Position numbers and translations under genes: made by a program. From the NCBI RefSeq assembly GCF_022549675.1, contig NZ_JAKZGR010000017.1, forward strand, positions 31,237-95,236: a stretch of DNA of 64,000 bases, given 5' to 3'. Shown here piece after piece: positions 19,897 to 29,171 of the stretch. Numbering within the stretch: the stretch's first letter is position 1; each line of letters begins with the position of its first letter. Under the pieces are notes generated by a model. It made no database searches, was not told the origin of the DNA, and worked only from the letters and a program-made list of their open reading frames with translations. This stretch comes from Belliella kenyensis (GTDB lineage Bacteria > Bacteroidota > Bacteroidia > Cytophagales > Cyclobacteriaceae).

Positions 19897-21013
19897 TTTC
19901 AAAGAATTATTTGACACTTATGCTTGGGAAGATGTAAAGGCTAGCATATACAATAAAACTGAGGCTGACGTGATCAGCGCTTTGCAAAAGTCAAAAAGAG
20001 ATTTGGAAGATTTTAAAGCATTGATTTCACCCGCAGCAGCTTCTTATCTTGAACAAATGGCTAAATTAAGCCAGCAAATCAGTTTAAAACGATTTGGAAA
20101 TACTATCCAACTATTTGCTCCTTTATATCTTTCCAATGAATGTAATAATATCTGTACTTATTGCGGATTCAGTTTCGATAATAAAGTACGAAGAAAAACC
20201 TTGACCGAACGTGAGATATTGCAAGAAGTCGAAGTCATCAAAAGTATGGGATATGATCATGTTCTGCTGGTAACTGGAGAAGCAAACCAAACTGTACACG
20301 TCGATTACTTCAAAAAAGCAATTGAATTGATCAATCCATACTTCGCAAATGTATCTATAGAAGTACAACCTCTAGATCTGCCAGAGTATGAAGCATTAAT
20401 ACCCCTTGGCCTTCACGCTGTCTTAGTATATCAGGAGACCTACCATAGAGAAGACTACAAAAAACATCATCCTAAAGGGAAAAAATCAAATTTTGACTAT
20501 AGACTTGATACCCCAGACAGGTTAGGAAAAGCAAAAATCCACAAAATGGGTCTCGGTGTATTGATTGGTCTAGAAGATTGGCGGACAGACTCATTCTTTA
20601 CAGCACTACACCTCTCCTATCTAGAGAAAAAATACTGGCAAAGTAAATATAGTATTTCTTTCCCTAGGCTTAGGCCTTTTTCTGGAGGTCTGGAGCCAAA
20701 AGTTGATATGAGTGACCGTGAGCTTCTCCAACTTATTTGCGCTTATAGAATCTTCAATGAAGAAGTCGAACTTTCACTATCAACTAGAGAATCTGAAAAA
20801 TTCAGAAACAATGTGCTTAAGCTTGGTATCACAACCATGAGTGCAGGATCCAAAACAAATCCTGGTGGATATGCTGTAGAACCAGAAGCTCTCGAACAAT
20901 TTGAAATCTCAGATGAAAGAAGTCCATCACAAATTGCTAAATTGATCAAATCTCAAGGATATGAACCTGTATGGAAAGATTGGGACAGCATTTTGAATCC
21001 TAAAACTAATTAA
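19889..21013 (+). CDS. thiH: 2-iminoacetate synthase ThiH (radical SAM)
   Basis: 374 residues. It splits tyrosine to give dehydroglycine for ThiG. The radical SAM cluster cysteines are at 85, 89 and 92 ([10 protein letters not shown]), followed by LLVTGEA and SIEVQPL. The C-terminal [12 protein letters not shown] block is typical. Overlap with thiG and a 2-base gap to thiF show tight coupling. Its presence, rather than glycine oxidase ThiO, fits anaerobic-type dehydroglycine supply. Confidence 0.97.
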   Translation: MTSFKELFDTYAWEDVKASIYNKTEADVISALQKSKRDLEDFKALISPAAASYLEQMAKLSQQISLKRFGNTIQLFAPLYLSNECNNICTYCGFSFDNKVRRKTLTEREILQEVEVIKSMGYDHVLLVTGEANQTVHVDYFKKAIELINPYFANVSIEVQPLDLPEYEALIPLGLHAVLVYQETYHREDYKKHHPKGKKSNFDYRLDTPDRLGKAKIHKMGLGVLIGLEDWRTDSFFTALHLSYLEKKYWQSKYSISFPRLRPFSGGLEPKVDMSDRELLQLICAYRIFNEEVELSLSTRESEKFRNNVLKLGITTMSAGSKTNPGGYAVEPEALEQFEISDERSPSQIAKLIKSQGYEPVWKDWDSILNPKTN

Positions 21014-21015
21014 AC

Positions 21016-22068
21016 ATGGAAACTTCTGAAATGAATCGCTATAGTCGACAAATCATTTTGCCAGAATTTGGACTAGAAGGACAGCACCAATTGAAAAATG
21101 CTAAAGTACTGATAATTGGAGCTGGAGGACTTGGTTGTCCAATTCTCCAATACCTGACCTCTTCAGGAGTAGGTCATATTGGTATAGTCGATGATGATCA
21201 AGTATCTGAAAGCAATTTGCACAGGCAAATATTGTACGATGATAGTGATTTAGGAAAACCCAAAGTGGTAGTAGCAGCAGAAAAACTGACCCGACTAAAC
21301 CCTTTTGTAAAAATAGATAGTCATGGCATCAGGTTATCTCAAGACAATGCAAAAGATATATTTGTAAAATATGACTTAGTCATAGATGGCTCTGACAATT
21401 TCACCACCCGTTACCTTGTCAATGATACTTGTGTGGCTTTAGGTAAACCTCTGATATTCGGCTCTATACTAAAATTTGAAGGCCAGGTATCTGTTTTCAA
21501 TTACCAAAATGGTCCCCAGTACAGAGATTTGTTTCCAGACCCACCAGCTGAGCATGAAGTTCCCAATTGTTCAGAAATCGGTGTGATAGGGATACTACCT
21601 GGTCTCATTGGCATGTACATGTCCTATGAAGCCATCAAAGTGATATGTAAATTAGGAGAAACGCTTTCTGGGAAATTGCTGGTAATCAATACGCTCAAAA
21701 ACCAACATTTTCTTTTCAATATTCAGAAAAAAAATAACCTATCTGAAATCAAAACACATATTGATGAGCAGCCCCCCTATGTTGAAATCAAAGCAGAAGA
21801 GTTTCTCAGGATAAGGAATAATGCTTCTAAGGATATATTGTTGGTGGATGTAAGAGAATCTCATGAACATCTCGCACACAACTTGGGCGGCATAAACATC
21901 CCTTTGAATTCATTGTCACAACGCTATAAAGATATCCCTATTGGAAAATCTATCGTTTTGTACTGTCAGCGAGGCATAAGAAGTAGATCAGCTGCTAGCT
22001 TTCTCAGCAATATGTATCAAGGTAAAATTTACAGCCTTTCGGGGGGCATTGAAGCTATATATGAGTAA
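21016..22068 (+). CDS. thiF: ThiF/MoeB-type adenylyltransferase fused to a rhodanese domain
   Basis: 350 residues. The N-terminal E1-like domain has VLIIGAGGLGCPILQYL, DDDQVSESNLHRQILY and DGSDNFTTRYLVND; it adenylates the ThiS C-terminus. The C-terminal ~100 residues are rhodanese-like (LLVDVRESHEHLAHNLGG, VLYCQRGIRSRSAASFL) with a cysteine in the loop, which could pass sulfur to ThiS. The zinc-binding cysteine pairs of classical ThiF are not evident. Last gene of the operon. Confidence 0.9.
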   Translation: METSEMNRYSRQIILPEFGLEGQHQLKNAKVLIIGAGGLGCPILQYLTSSGVGHIGIVDDDQVSESNLHRQILYDDSDLGKPKVVVAAEKLTRLNPFVKIDSHGIRLSQDNAKDIFVKYDLVIDGSDNFTTRYLVNDTCVALGKPLIFGSILKFEGQVSVFNYQNGPQYRDLFPDPPAEHEVPNCSEIGVIGILPGLIGMYMSYEAIKVICKLGETLSGKLLVINTLKNQHFLFNIQKKNNLSEIKTHIDEQPPYVEIKAEEFLRIRNNASKDILLVDVRESHEHLAHNLGGINIPLNSLSQRYKDIPIGKSIVLYCQRGIRSRSAASFLSNMYQGKIYSLSGGIEAIYE

Positions 22069-22170
22069 AAAAATCAAACCTGATATTCTGAATTGAATTC
22101 CCATCGTCTACTTGACCTGTAGGAATAAATTGATTGACAAAACATTTTTGAAAACCTAATTAACCTCTCC

Positions 22171-23928
22171 ATGCAAAAGTTTACGCTTGTCACATTTCTT
22201 CTATTTCTGACACTTATCTTATCTTGTCAGAATAAACACAGTGAAATAAAAGACCAAATCAACCTTTCCATACGAGTCAATCAAGTAGGGTATCTTCCAG
22301 AAGGTCAGAAGGTCGCATTAATTAGCGATGAAATTAACACAAATTCTTTCCATTTAATCGATCTTAACACAAACTCTGAAGTTTATACCAGTGAAATTGG
22401 TTCTGCAATTAAGAGCCCTTTTTCAGATAAGATGCTTAGAAAAGCTGATTTTTCAGCTTTTCACCAAGAAGGTGAATACAGCGTTTATGTAGAAGGTCTA
22501 GGATATTCCCCTCCTTTCGCAATCAAGAAAAATGTTTACGAAGAACTAGGGAAAGCCAGTGCTAAAGCATTTTACTTTCAAAGAGCATCTACATCAATGC
22601 CAGAGGAATATGCTGGCATTTGGTCTAGAAACTTAGGGCACCCCGATGATAAAGTATATATTCATGCATCAGCAGCAAGTGGGCTTCGCCCCGAGGGAAC
22701 TGTGATCAGCTCACCAAAAGGTTGGTATGATGCTGGTGATTACAATAAATACATTGTAAATAGTGGCATTACGATGGGTACTTTACTTTCCTTACTGGAA
22801 GACTACCCACACCTCAGTGCTTCATTGTCTTTGGATATTCCAGAATCTGGAGACAATATTCCCGATCTTCTCAATGAAATTCTTTGGAATCTGGAGTGGA
22901 TGGCCACCATGCAAGATCCGACCGATGGAGGTGTTTATCATAAACTCACCACAGCAGCGTTTGAAGGCATGGTATTACCAGAGTTTGCTACCAGCAAGAG
23001 GTATGTTGTAGCTAAAGGTACTGCGGCAACTTTAGATTTTGCAGCGGTAATGGCACAGGCTTCCCGAGTTTTGAAGAACTTCAATGCTGAATTAGCTAGT
23101 GCTTATTTAGAAGCTAGTATCAAAGCTTGGAAATGGGCAGAAGCAAACCCAAAAATATTTTATAGACAGGACGAACTCAATAAAAAATATGAACCTGCTA
23201 TACAAACTGGTGCATATGGAGATGAAAGTCTTGAGGATGAATGGGTCTGGGCAGCCTCAGAACTATTTGTAAGTACTCAAGATGAGGTGTATTTGAAATA
23301 CATCAATATTCCCACAAACTTTAACCTCCCAAGCTGGAATAAAGTAAATTGGCTTGGCTATTATACCTTATTGAGGTTTGAGCAAGAATCACCCCAACTT
23401 GATCTTAAATTGATCAACGCTATCAAAGCAAATCTTTTAGAGAAAGCTAGTCAATATGTGAAATTTTATTTGGAGAATCCTTATCTGACAAGTATGGGAT
23501 CATCTATCAAAGATTTCGTTTGGGGCAGCAATGCAGTAGTTTCCAACCAAGGTATAGCCCTATTGTATGCCTACAGGCTAACAAATGATCAGAACTATCT
23601 CTTAGCAGCCCAGGGAAACTTGAATTATATACTTGGAATCAATGCCACAGGCTATAGTTTTGTGACAGGATTTGGACATCATAGTCCACTAAGACCTCAT
23701 CATAGACTTGCGGAGGCAGAACCAGAAAAAGCACCACTTCCAGGATTTCTTGCTGGAGGGCCTAACCCAGGTCAACAAGATGGATGCGACTATCCAAGTG
23801 ATGTACCCGATGAATCCTACGTTGACGATGCATGCTCTTATGCTTCCAATGAAATTGCCATCAATTGGAACGCACCATTTGTATACTTGGTCAATGTTTT
23901 GAATCATATTAGTGGATACAAACAATAA
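22171..23928 (+). CDS. Glycoside hydrolase family 9 lipoprotein (cellulase-like)
   Basis: 585 residues. Lipoprotein signal with Cys19 (LILSC), an N-terminal Ig-like CelD domain (IRVNQVGYLPEGQKVALI), then an (alpha/alpha)6 GH9 barrel: GWYDAGDYNKYIVNSG with the catalytic aspartates, GFGHHSPLRPHHR, and the catalytic glutamate in SYASNEIAINWNAPFVY. It should cut beta-1,4-glucan or related oligosaccharides outside the cytoplasm. No SusC/D genes are near, so it stands alone. Confidence 0.93.
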   Translation: MQKFTLVTFLLFLTLILSCQNKHSEIKDQINLSIRVNQVGYLPEGQKVALISDEINTNSFHLIDLNTNSEVYTSEIGSAIKSPFSDKMLRKADFSAFHQEGEYSVYVEGLGYSPPFAIKKNVYEELGKASAKAFYFQRASTSMPEEYAGIWSRNLGHPDDKVYIHASAASGLRPEGTVISSPKGWYDAGDYNKYIVNSGITMGTLLSLLEDYPHLSASLSLDIPESGDNIPDLLNEILWNLEWMATMQDPTDGGVYHKLTTAAFEGMVLPEFATSKRYVVAKGTAATLDFAAVMAQASRVLKNFNAELASAYLEASIKAWKWAEANPKIFYRQDELNKKYEPAIQTGAYGDESLEDEWVWAASELFVSTQDEVYLKYINIPTNFNLPSWNKVNWLGYYTLLRFEQESPQLDLKLINAIKANLLEKASQYVKFYLENPYLTSMGSSIKDFVWGSNAVVSNQGIALLYAYRLTNDQNYLLAAQGNLNYILGINATGYSFVTGFGHHSPLRPHHRLAEAEPEKAPLPGFLAGGPNPGQQDGCDYPSDVPDESYVDDACSYASNEIAINWNAPFVYLVNVLNHISGYKQ

Positions 23929-24018
23929 ACTTCACACATTTATTCCAAGGATAAATCCCTAAAAGCAAAACTCAAAAGAATGAGTCTTACTTAGATAAAT
24001 TGATCAATCACCATCATT

Positions 24019-24076
24019 AAACGCTTTCATTATCCTTCTCAATATCCTTTGAGAAAGGCTATGAAAGCGTTTTTTT
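24019..24076 (+). terminator. Terminator after the GH9 gene
   Basis: AAACGCTTTCAT with TCCTTCTCA pairs with TGAGAAAGG and ATGAAAGCGTTT, followed by T7. Confidence 0.85.
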
Positions 24077-24096
24077 ATAACAAAGCCAAATACCCA

Positions 24097-24147
24097 ACAA
24101 TAAATTTTTATTGTTAAAAATTATTTTTTTATTGTTTTACAATAAAT
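24097..24147 (+). promoter_or_regulatory. Two palindromic operators upstream of the DUF2975/XRE pair
   Basis: Four 8-bp half-sites: ACAATAAA (24097-24104) with TTTATTGT (24107-24114), then TTTATTGT (24129-24136) with ACAATAAA (24140-24147). The two palindromes have opposite orientation and lie ~35 bp before the first ATG, where a promoter is expected. The XRE protein encoded two genes later is the obvious candidate ligand. Confidence 0.6.
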
Positions 24148-24182
24148 ATTTATCAATATTTGAAAAATAAATCTTCACAATC

Positions 24183-24746
24183 ATGAATCTAAAAAATCAA
24201 TGGAAAGAAAAATGGCTTAATCAGCCAGGTCTAATGTTAATCACTGTAGTGATTTGGTCAATATTTATTGGGCTTTGTATAAAAGCTGGAACTCTGCTGT
24301 TCACATCAGTCTACAGTCTTTTCAATCCCATAGTTGCAAAGGATCTGTATGAGGGATTGAATCTCTATGGTTTGTTGAACGAATCCTATATGCATTACCT
24401 AGCTGTGATAAGCTTGATGTTTAGCATTGAGGGGCTCAAAGCTTACCTTTTTTACTTGGTAATCAGGGTATTTCTTAAGATCAATTTGGTGCACCCATTC
24501 AGTCAAGAAGTAGCTAAGATCATTACGCACATTAGCTCAGTAGCCTTTCAAATAGGTATTGCTATTTTCATTTCAGGATCATATTATAAATGGTTGGCAA
24601 AACGAGCATTTGACATACCGCCTGTTCATCAAGTTTACTTTATTGGTGGATTTGAGTACCTTTTCATGGGTGCTATCATCATAGCGATTGCTCAAGTATT
24701 CAAGAGAGGTATAGAAATCCAAAATGAAAACGAACTAACTGTCTAA
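24183..24746 (+). CDS. DUF2975 family membrane protein
   Basis: 187 residues with about four hydrophobic segments (near 18-45, 75-100, 115-140, 150-175). The layout and the short HTH gene that follows after 2 bases match the DUF2975-plus-YozG-type regulator pairs common in Firmicutes and Bacteroidota. Function unknown; such pairs are thought to sense an unknown signal at the membrane. Confidence 0.8.
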   Translation: MNLKNQWKEKWLNQPGLMLITVVIWSIFIGLCIKAGTLLFTSVYSLFNPIVAKDLYEGLNLYGLLNESYMHYLAVISLMFSIEGLKAYLFYLVIRVFLKINLVHPFSQEVAKIITHISSVAFQIGIAIFISGSYYKWLAKRAFDIPPVHQVYFIGGFEYLFMGAIIIAIAQVFKRGIEIQNENELTV

Positions 24747-24748
24747 TC

Positions 24749-24955
24749 ATGCCTATAATCGTAAACCTAGATGTCATGATGGCAAAACGGAAAATGTCAT
24801 TGAATGAACTATCCGAAAAAGTAGACATTACCTTATCTAACTTATCGATTTTGAAAACTGGAAAAGCTAAAGCAATTAGATTTGGGACTTTGGAAGCTAT
24901 ATGCAAAGCCTTGGATTGCCAACCAGGAGATATTTTGGTTTTTGAGGAAGATTAA
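24749..24955 (+). CDS. Small XRE/YozG-type helix-turn-helix regulator
   Basis: 68 residues, almost wholly an HTH: MIVNLDVMMAKRKMSLNELSEK-type start (VMMAKRKMSLNELSEKVD), ITLSNLSILKTGKAKAI recognition helix region, and LEAICKALDCQPGDIL. It follows the DUF2975 gene by 2 bases and likely binds the ACAATAAA palindromes upstream of the pair. Confidence 0.9.
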   Translation: MPIIVNLDVMMAKRKMSLNELSEKVDITLSNLSILKTGKAKAIRFGTLEAICKALDCQPGDILVFEED

Positions 24956-25027
24956 AGTTTCCATCTTGATAATTCAAACTTCCTCGCCATTCTGCAGTTT
25001 TGCCACGGCTATTCCAATAAACAACTT

Positions 25028-25082
25028 AAGCCCAAGAGGGGTCTTGTAACTTTCAAAATCCCCTTTGGGCTTATTTTTTTTT
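25028..25082 (+). terminator. Terminator after the XRE gene
   Basis: AAGCCCAAGAGGGG pairs with CCCCTTTGGGCTT, followed by a long T run. The MITE-like element starts at its end. Confidence 0.9.
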
Positions 25083-25083
25083 G

Positions 25084-25230
25084 GATATACGGAACTTTGC
25101 CAATAACATTACAAAATTCCGATTTATCTAACTTCCGATATAAATTGATATTGGATACTTATGGATATTGACCATTAACAACCTGTTGAGCCAATGAATT
25201 GAAATTACTGGCAAAAAGCGTATAATCAGA
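25084..25230 (+). mobile_element. MITE-like dispersed element, copy A
   Basis: About 147 bases with no ORF. Its reverse complement recurs at 33837-33984 with only a handful of differences. The ends are imperfect inverted repeats (TATACGGAACTTTGCCAATAA against TTACTGGCAAAAAGCGTATA), and TA borders each end. Internal GGAACTTTG and CAAAATTCC can pair. This fits a small non-autonomous transposable element. Confidence 0.7.
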
Positions 25231-25289
25231 AACAAAAATAGTAAGGTGGACAGATTTTGAAAAATCTGTAAAACTGACTCCATAAAAGG

Positions 25290-25330
25290 AGAAAGTGCCT
25301 ATTCCTATTAAGGACAATTAAGCACTTTCT
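25290..25330 (-). terminator. Possible terminator hairpin after the M42 peptidase gene
   Basis: AGAAAGTGC and GCACTTTCT form a perfect 9-bp stem over a 23-base loop, 33 bases past the M42 stop on the minus strand. The T run is weak. Confidence 0.5.
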
Positions 25331-25363
25331 GGTAGGCAACTTTCATTCTATCAATCTACACGA

Positions 25364-26416
25364 TCAATGACTCCAATCGTATCGATCCAAATCTTCAATG
25401 CACGCATTGAGAAGTTTGATGCTTTCGACAATATCATTCTTGTGCGCCATTTCGATTACTTGATGTAAGTGCCTTGTCGGGATTGATATGGCTCCTGCGA
25501 TAGCACCATTTTTCCCCATTCGCTGTACACCAGCTGTATCCGTCCCACCCGCTGTCAATATCTCTGGTTGCCATTGAATCTGGTGATCATTGGCTGTCTT
25601 TTTCATAAAATCTACCATTCTGTAATCACATATAGTCATGGCATCCATGATCTTGATTGCTGTACCTTTCCCCAGCTCTGTCACTTTCTCATGAGCCTGA
25701 GCCCCCGGCACATCAAATGCAATAGTAGTATCTAAAGCAATACCAAAATCTGGGTTGATTCCATGAGCAGCTACATTTGCACCCCTTATACCTACTTCTT
25801 CTTGAACAGTAAAGACAGCATACAAATCATAAGCTGGATCAGATATAGTCCTCAATGTCTCAATCAAAATATAAACAGCCACTCGGTTATCGATAGATTT
25901 GCAGTTCACACAATCCCCCATTTCTATCAGCTCTCTATCTCTAGTTACAGGATCTCCGACAGATATATATTGGAGAACCTCTTCCTTATTCATCCCGAGA
26001 TCGATAAAGAAATCTGTGGTCTTTGGAAGTTTGCCTCTCTCCTCTTGGCTCATAACATGAATAGGTTTAGAACCCATCACTCCTACCAAATCTTTTTTAC
26101 CGTGTATGATTACACGTTGAGCTGTAAGTGTCTTTGGATCAAATCCACCTAAAGTATGAAATCTCACAAATCCATTGTCATCAATATGGGTTACAATAAA
26201 TCCAATCTCATCCATATGGGCGGCCACCATAATCTTTTTCTGGTCAGGATTTTTTTTAGATTTTTTAACAACAATCACATTCCCCATATTGTCCACCTTG
26301 ACCTCATCTGCATGAGGGCGAACTGTTTCGATGACCAAATCTCTAATGCGTTTTTCAAAACCTGGTGCTCCAGCGATTTCGCAAATACTTTTTAATAATG
26401 GGATATTTACATTCAT
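25364..26416 (-). CDS. M42 family metallopeptidase (aminopeptidase)
   Basis: 350 residues. Typical M42 motifs: GAPGFEKRIRD, metal ligand region MVAAHMDEIGFIV, SIDNRVAVYILIETL, VQEEVGIRGANVAA with the catalytic glutamates, GIALDTT, and the final histidine in ISIPTRHLHQVIEM. These are cytosolic dodecameric aminopeptidases with two metal ions, once misnamed endoglucanases. Monocistronic. Confidence 0.95.
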   Translation of the reverse strand: MNVNIPLLKSICEIAGAPGFEKRIRDLVIETVRPHADEVKVDNMGNVIVVKKSKKNPDQKKIMVAAHMDEIGFIVTHIDDNGFVRFHTLGGFDPKTLTAQRVIIHGKKDLVGVMGSKPIHVMSQEERGKLPKTTDFFIDLGMNKEEVLQYISVGDPVTRDRELIEMGDCVNCKSIDNRVAVYILIETLRTISDPAYDLYAVFTVQEEVGIRGANVAAHGINPDFGIALDTTIAFDVPGAQAHEKVTELGKGTAIKIMDAMTICDYRMVDFMKKTANDHQIQWQPEILTAGGTDTAGVQRMGKNGAIAGAISIPTRHLHQVIEMAHKNDIVESIKLLNACIEDLDRYDWSH

Positions 26417-26609
26417 AGTATTTTTCAGGAAGTTTATTTCAATTTTTACTCATTTTGGGGAAACAATCCCCATAGAATATGATTTATCATTAAGTAAAGA
26501 AAGCTAAAATTACAAAAACTGGTATGGAATTTTCTTAGATAGCAAAAAAAGTAAATCAATAATGAGCGTAATATTGAAACTACGCTTCTTCTATCATCCT
26601 TAATTATTT

Positions 26610-27359
26610 ATGCAGTTAATCTTAATATTAATCGGCGCATTCATTGTGTTTATTTTGAGTACGCTTACAGGGGGAGGAGCAAGTCTCTTACTTATGCCTC
26701 TGGTAGCAGTGGTCGTAGGAGTCAAAGCAGTGGCACCTGTTATGGCCATCAGCATTGGATTAAGTTCTACTTCAAAAGTAGCATTTTTTTGGAGAGATAT
26801 AGATTGGAAGCTTTTTGCATGGCTCTTCCCATCTACTATCATTGGATCTATATTGGGAGCTAGATTATTTGCTAGTCTTTCCAGTGACTACCTTCAGATT
26901 CTCATCGGATTATTGCTAGTATCCACCGTCGTACAATTTAGAAAACCAAAAAAGTCAAAGTTCAAAATCAAAGCTTGGCATTTTGCTCCCATGGGGCTTG
27001 TGGTAGCATTTCTCTCAGGATTGATCGGCGGGGTAGGTCCTTTGATGAACTCAGCATACCTTAACTATGGCATCAGCAAAGAATCCCTACTTGGTACTCG
27101 CTCGGCCAATGCAATCATTCTACACATTACTAAAATCATATCATATGCCTACTTTGGATATGTCACTGGGGAAGTTCTCAAGTATGGTATACTTATAGGT
27201 GTCACGTCCATGGTTGCAGTTTATATAGGTAAAATCATCCTTTCCAAAATGTCAGATTTATTCTTCAGACAGATTGTAGTGGCTAGCATGGTGCTTAGTG
27301 GTATTCTGATGCTTTGGAAAAATTGGGACACAGTAGAATCACTTATTTATAAAATATAG
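26610..27359 (+). CDS. TauE/SafE family membrane permease
   Basis: 249 residues with about eight hydrophobic segments and the two repeated halves typical of the family (LTGGGASLLLMPLVAVVVG and LSGLIGGVGPLMNSAYLN). Members export sulfite, sulfoacetate or other organic anions; the substrate here is unknown. It is followed after 20 bases by an ATP-grasp gene and then a receiver gene, probably one operon. Confidence 0.88.
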   Translation: MQLILILIGAFIVFILSTLTGGGASLLLMPLVAVVVGVKAVAPVMAISIGLSSTSKVAFFWRDIDWKLFAWLFPSTIIGSILGARLFASLSSDYLQILIGLLLVSTVVQFRKPKKSKFKIKAWHFAPMGLVVAFLSGLIGGVGPLMNSAYLNYGISKESLLGTRSANAIILHITKIISYAYFGYVTGEVLKYGILIGVTSMVAVYIGKIILSKMSDLFFRQIVVASMVLSGILMLWKNWDTVESLIYKI

Positions 27360-27379
27360 CATTTAACACAAATAATCAT

Positions 27380-28777
27380 ATGAAATTATCTATTTCTAAA
27401 AATGTACACCTGGTAGAGCCTGGTGACTTTGAACCCACAGATCATTGGTATCCACGTGTACTGAATTCTAACATCCACCCACTGGTGGCCTATTTTCTCA
27501 ACCTATCCCATGAGCAAATAGCAGAAAGATATCACAGACTTCATCCTCAAAGCGACCTAGAGACTCTTATGGAGATCCTCAGGTATCAGCCACAGTATTT
27601 TCGATGGGCAGGAACTGACCTGATGCATGTCACCAATCACGAGGGCAACAGGAAATTGACCGTAATAGAAACTAACAGCTGTCCTTCTGGACAAAAATCA
27701 ATGCCTCTTCTGGATCTTAATGTAGAGCAAGGAGGATACAAGAGATTGATAGAACAGACCTTCAAGCCTATGGTCAATGCGCATCAAATGGAAGGTGCTC
27801 TTGCTGTGATCTATGATAAAAACCCCATGGAAAACATTGGTTACGCTGCTACTGTGGCAGACGTATTTGGAGAAAATGTCTATTTGGCGAAGTTTGACAA
27901 AGCAGATATAGATCCCCCAGTAAAATTTGAAGATGGCGTCATGTTCATCAAAAATGAAAAAGAAGAATGGGTACAAATCAGAGCTTCATTCCGTTACGTC
28001 ACTCAGGAGCCATGGACTAGACTTCCAGAAAAAACCAAAACACTTATCCTCAATCCAATAGAAGCTTGTCTGGCTGGAGGAAGAAACAAAGAGATCGCAA
28101 GCGCCGCCTATGATGTCTTCAATGAGAAGTATAAAGACAAAGGCATAGGTATCTTCACCCCGAAAACTTTCAGAAAAGTGAAGTATGCAGAATTGCAAGG
28201 ACATTTTGACCGACTGGGCGGAAGTATGGTGATCAAGGTTCCGGATTCTAATGCAGGTCAAGGTGTATATACAGTCATCAGCCAATCAGAACTTGATCAT
28301 GCCATGTCTGAAATAGATCCAAATGATGAATACCTCATACAGGAACTGATACACAGTAATTTCAGCAGAAATCTAGATCCTACATCTGCATGGTATCATG
28401 TCGGAACCATTCCAGATTCAAAAGGTAGAAGCTTTGCTTTTGATCTTAGGCTAATGATGCATGCCACAGAAGAAGGAATCAGACCATTAGCTGTATACAG
28501 CAGAAGATCAAGATTTCCATTGAACCAAGAGCTACCAGAGGATATGAATTCATGGGAAGTCTATGGCACCAACCTATCTATCAAGGGAGAAGATGGGTGG
28601 ACCTATGCAGATGAAAGGCTTATGTTATTTGATATTCGCAACTTTGGACAATTGGGACTGGGGATAGATGAATTGATCAAAGGATTTGTACAAAGCACTA
28701 TGGCTGTATATGCCATTGATCAAAATGCTATCAAATCTTATGGAAATAGCGCAATAAAAGATTACATTAACCACTAA
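27380..28777 (+). CDS. ATP-grasp-like enzyme of unknown substrate
   Basis: 465 residues. I see an ATP-grasp pattern in the second half (GGSMVIKVPDSNAGQGVYTV, EYLIQELIHSNFSR, FDLRLMMHATEEGIRPLAVY), preceded by a conserved-looking first half (FRWAGTDLMHVTN, VIETNSCPSGQKSMPLLD). The VIETNSCPSGQ stretch resembles metal-binding loops of circularly arranged ATP-grasp ligases. Located between a TauE-type permease and a receiver protein. Function cannot be assigned from sequence. Confidence 0.65.
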   Translation: MKLSISKNVHLVEPGDFEPTDHWYPRVLNSNIHPLVAYFLNLSHEQIAERYHRLHPQSDLETLMEILRYQPQYFRWAGTDLMHVTNHEGNRKLTVIETNSCPSGQKSMPLLDLNVEQGGYKRLIEQTFKPMVNAHQMEGALAVIYDKNPMENIGYAATVADVFGENVYLAKFDKADIDPPVKFEDGVMFIKNEKEEWVQIRASFRYVTQEPWTRLPEKTKTLILNPIEACLAGGRNKEIASAAYDVFNEKYKDKGIGIFTPKTFRKVKYAELQGHFDRLGGSMVIKVPDSNAGQGVYTVISQSELDHAMSEIDPNDEYLIQELIHSNFSRNLDPTSAWYHVGTIPDSKGRSFAFDLRLMMHATEEGIRPLAVYSRRSRFPLNQELPEDMNSWEVYGTNLSIKGEDGWTYADERLMLFDIRNFGQLGLGIDELIKGFVQSTMAVYAIDQNAIKSYGNSAIKDYINH

Positions 28778-28788
28778 ATCCAAAAATC

Positions 28789-29142
28789 ATGAACAATAAA
28801 GTATTGATAGTAGAAGACGATGTGGTCTTCTGTAAGATATTGACAAAGTTTCTCACTAAGAATAATTATGAAGTTCTAGATGCGCAAAATGGCAAAGATG
28901 CCATAGAGTTGATGGAAATGAACAAGTTTGCGTTTGCTATCTTAGATTATAGATTACCAGATATGAATGGTATAGAAATTCTAGAAAAACTCAAGACAAA
29001 AAATGAAGAAGCTAAAACCATCTTGATCACAAGGTATGGAGATCAAGATGTAGCCTCAAAGGCTATAGATAAGGGCGCCGATGCTTTTATTTCTAAACCT
29101 ATCAACCCCGATGAGCTTCTATCAGTTATCAAAGGTTTATAA
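28789..29142 (+). CDS. Stand-alone response regulator receiver (CheY-like)
   Basis: 117 residues, receiver domain only. Acidic pocket VEDD at the start, phospho-acceptor Asp53 in AILDYRLPDMNG, the conserved Thr in TILITRYG and Lys in FISKPINPDEL. The receiver closely resembles the one of the NtrC-type regulator at 31955 (RLPD, KPINPDELL), so the two may share a kinase. It has no output domain. Confidence 0.93.
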   Translation: MNNKVLIVEDDVVFCKILTKFLTKNNYEVLDAQNGKDAIELMEMNKFAFAILDYRLPDMNGIEILEKLKTKNEEAKTILITRYGDQDVASKAIDKGADAFISKPINPDELLSVIKGL

Positions 29143-29171
29143 AAAAAGCAGCCAATTGGCTGCTTTTTTTT
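29141..29171. terminator. Bidirectional terminator between receiver and PurF-like genes
   Basis: A7-GCAGCC-AATT-GGCTGC-T8 is fully symmetric and serves both convergent genes; it overlaps the stop codons on both sides. Confidence 0.95.
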
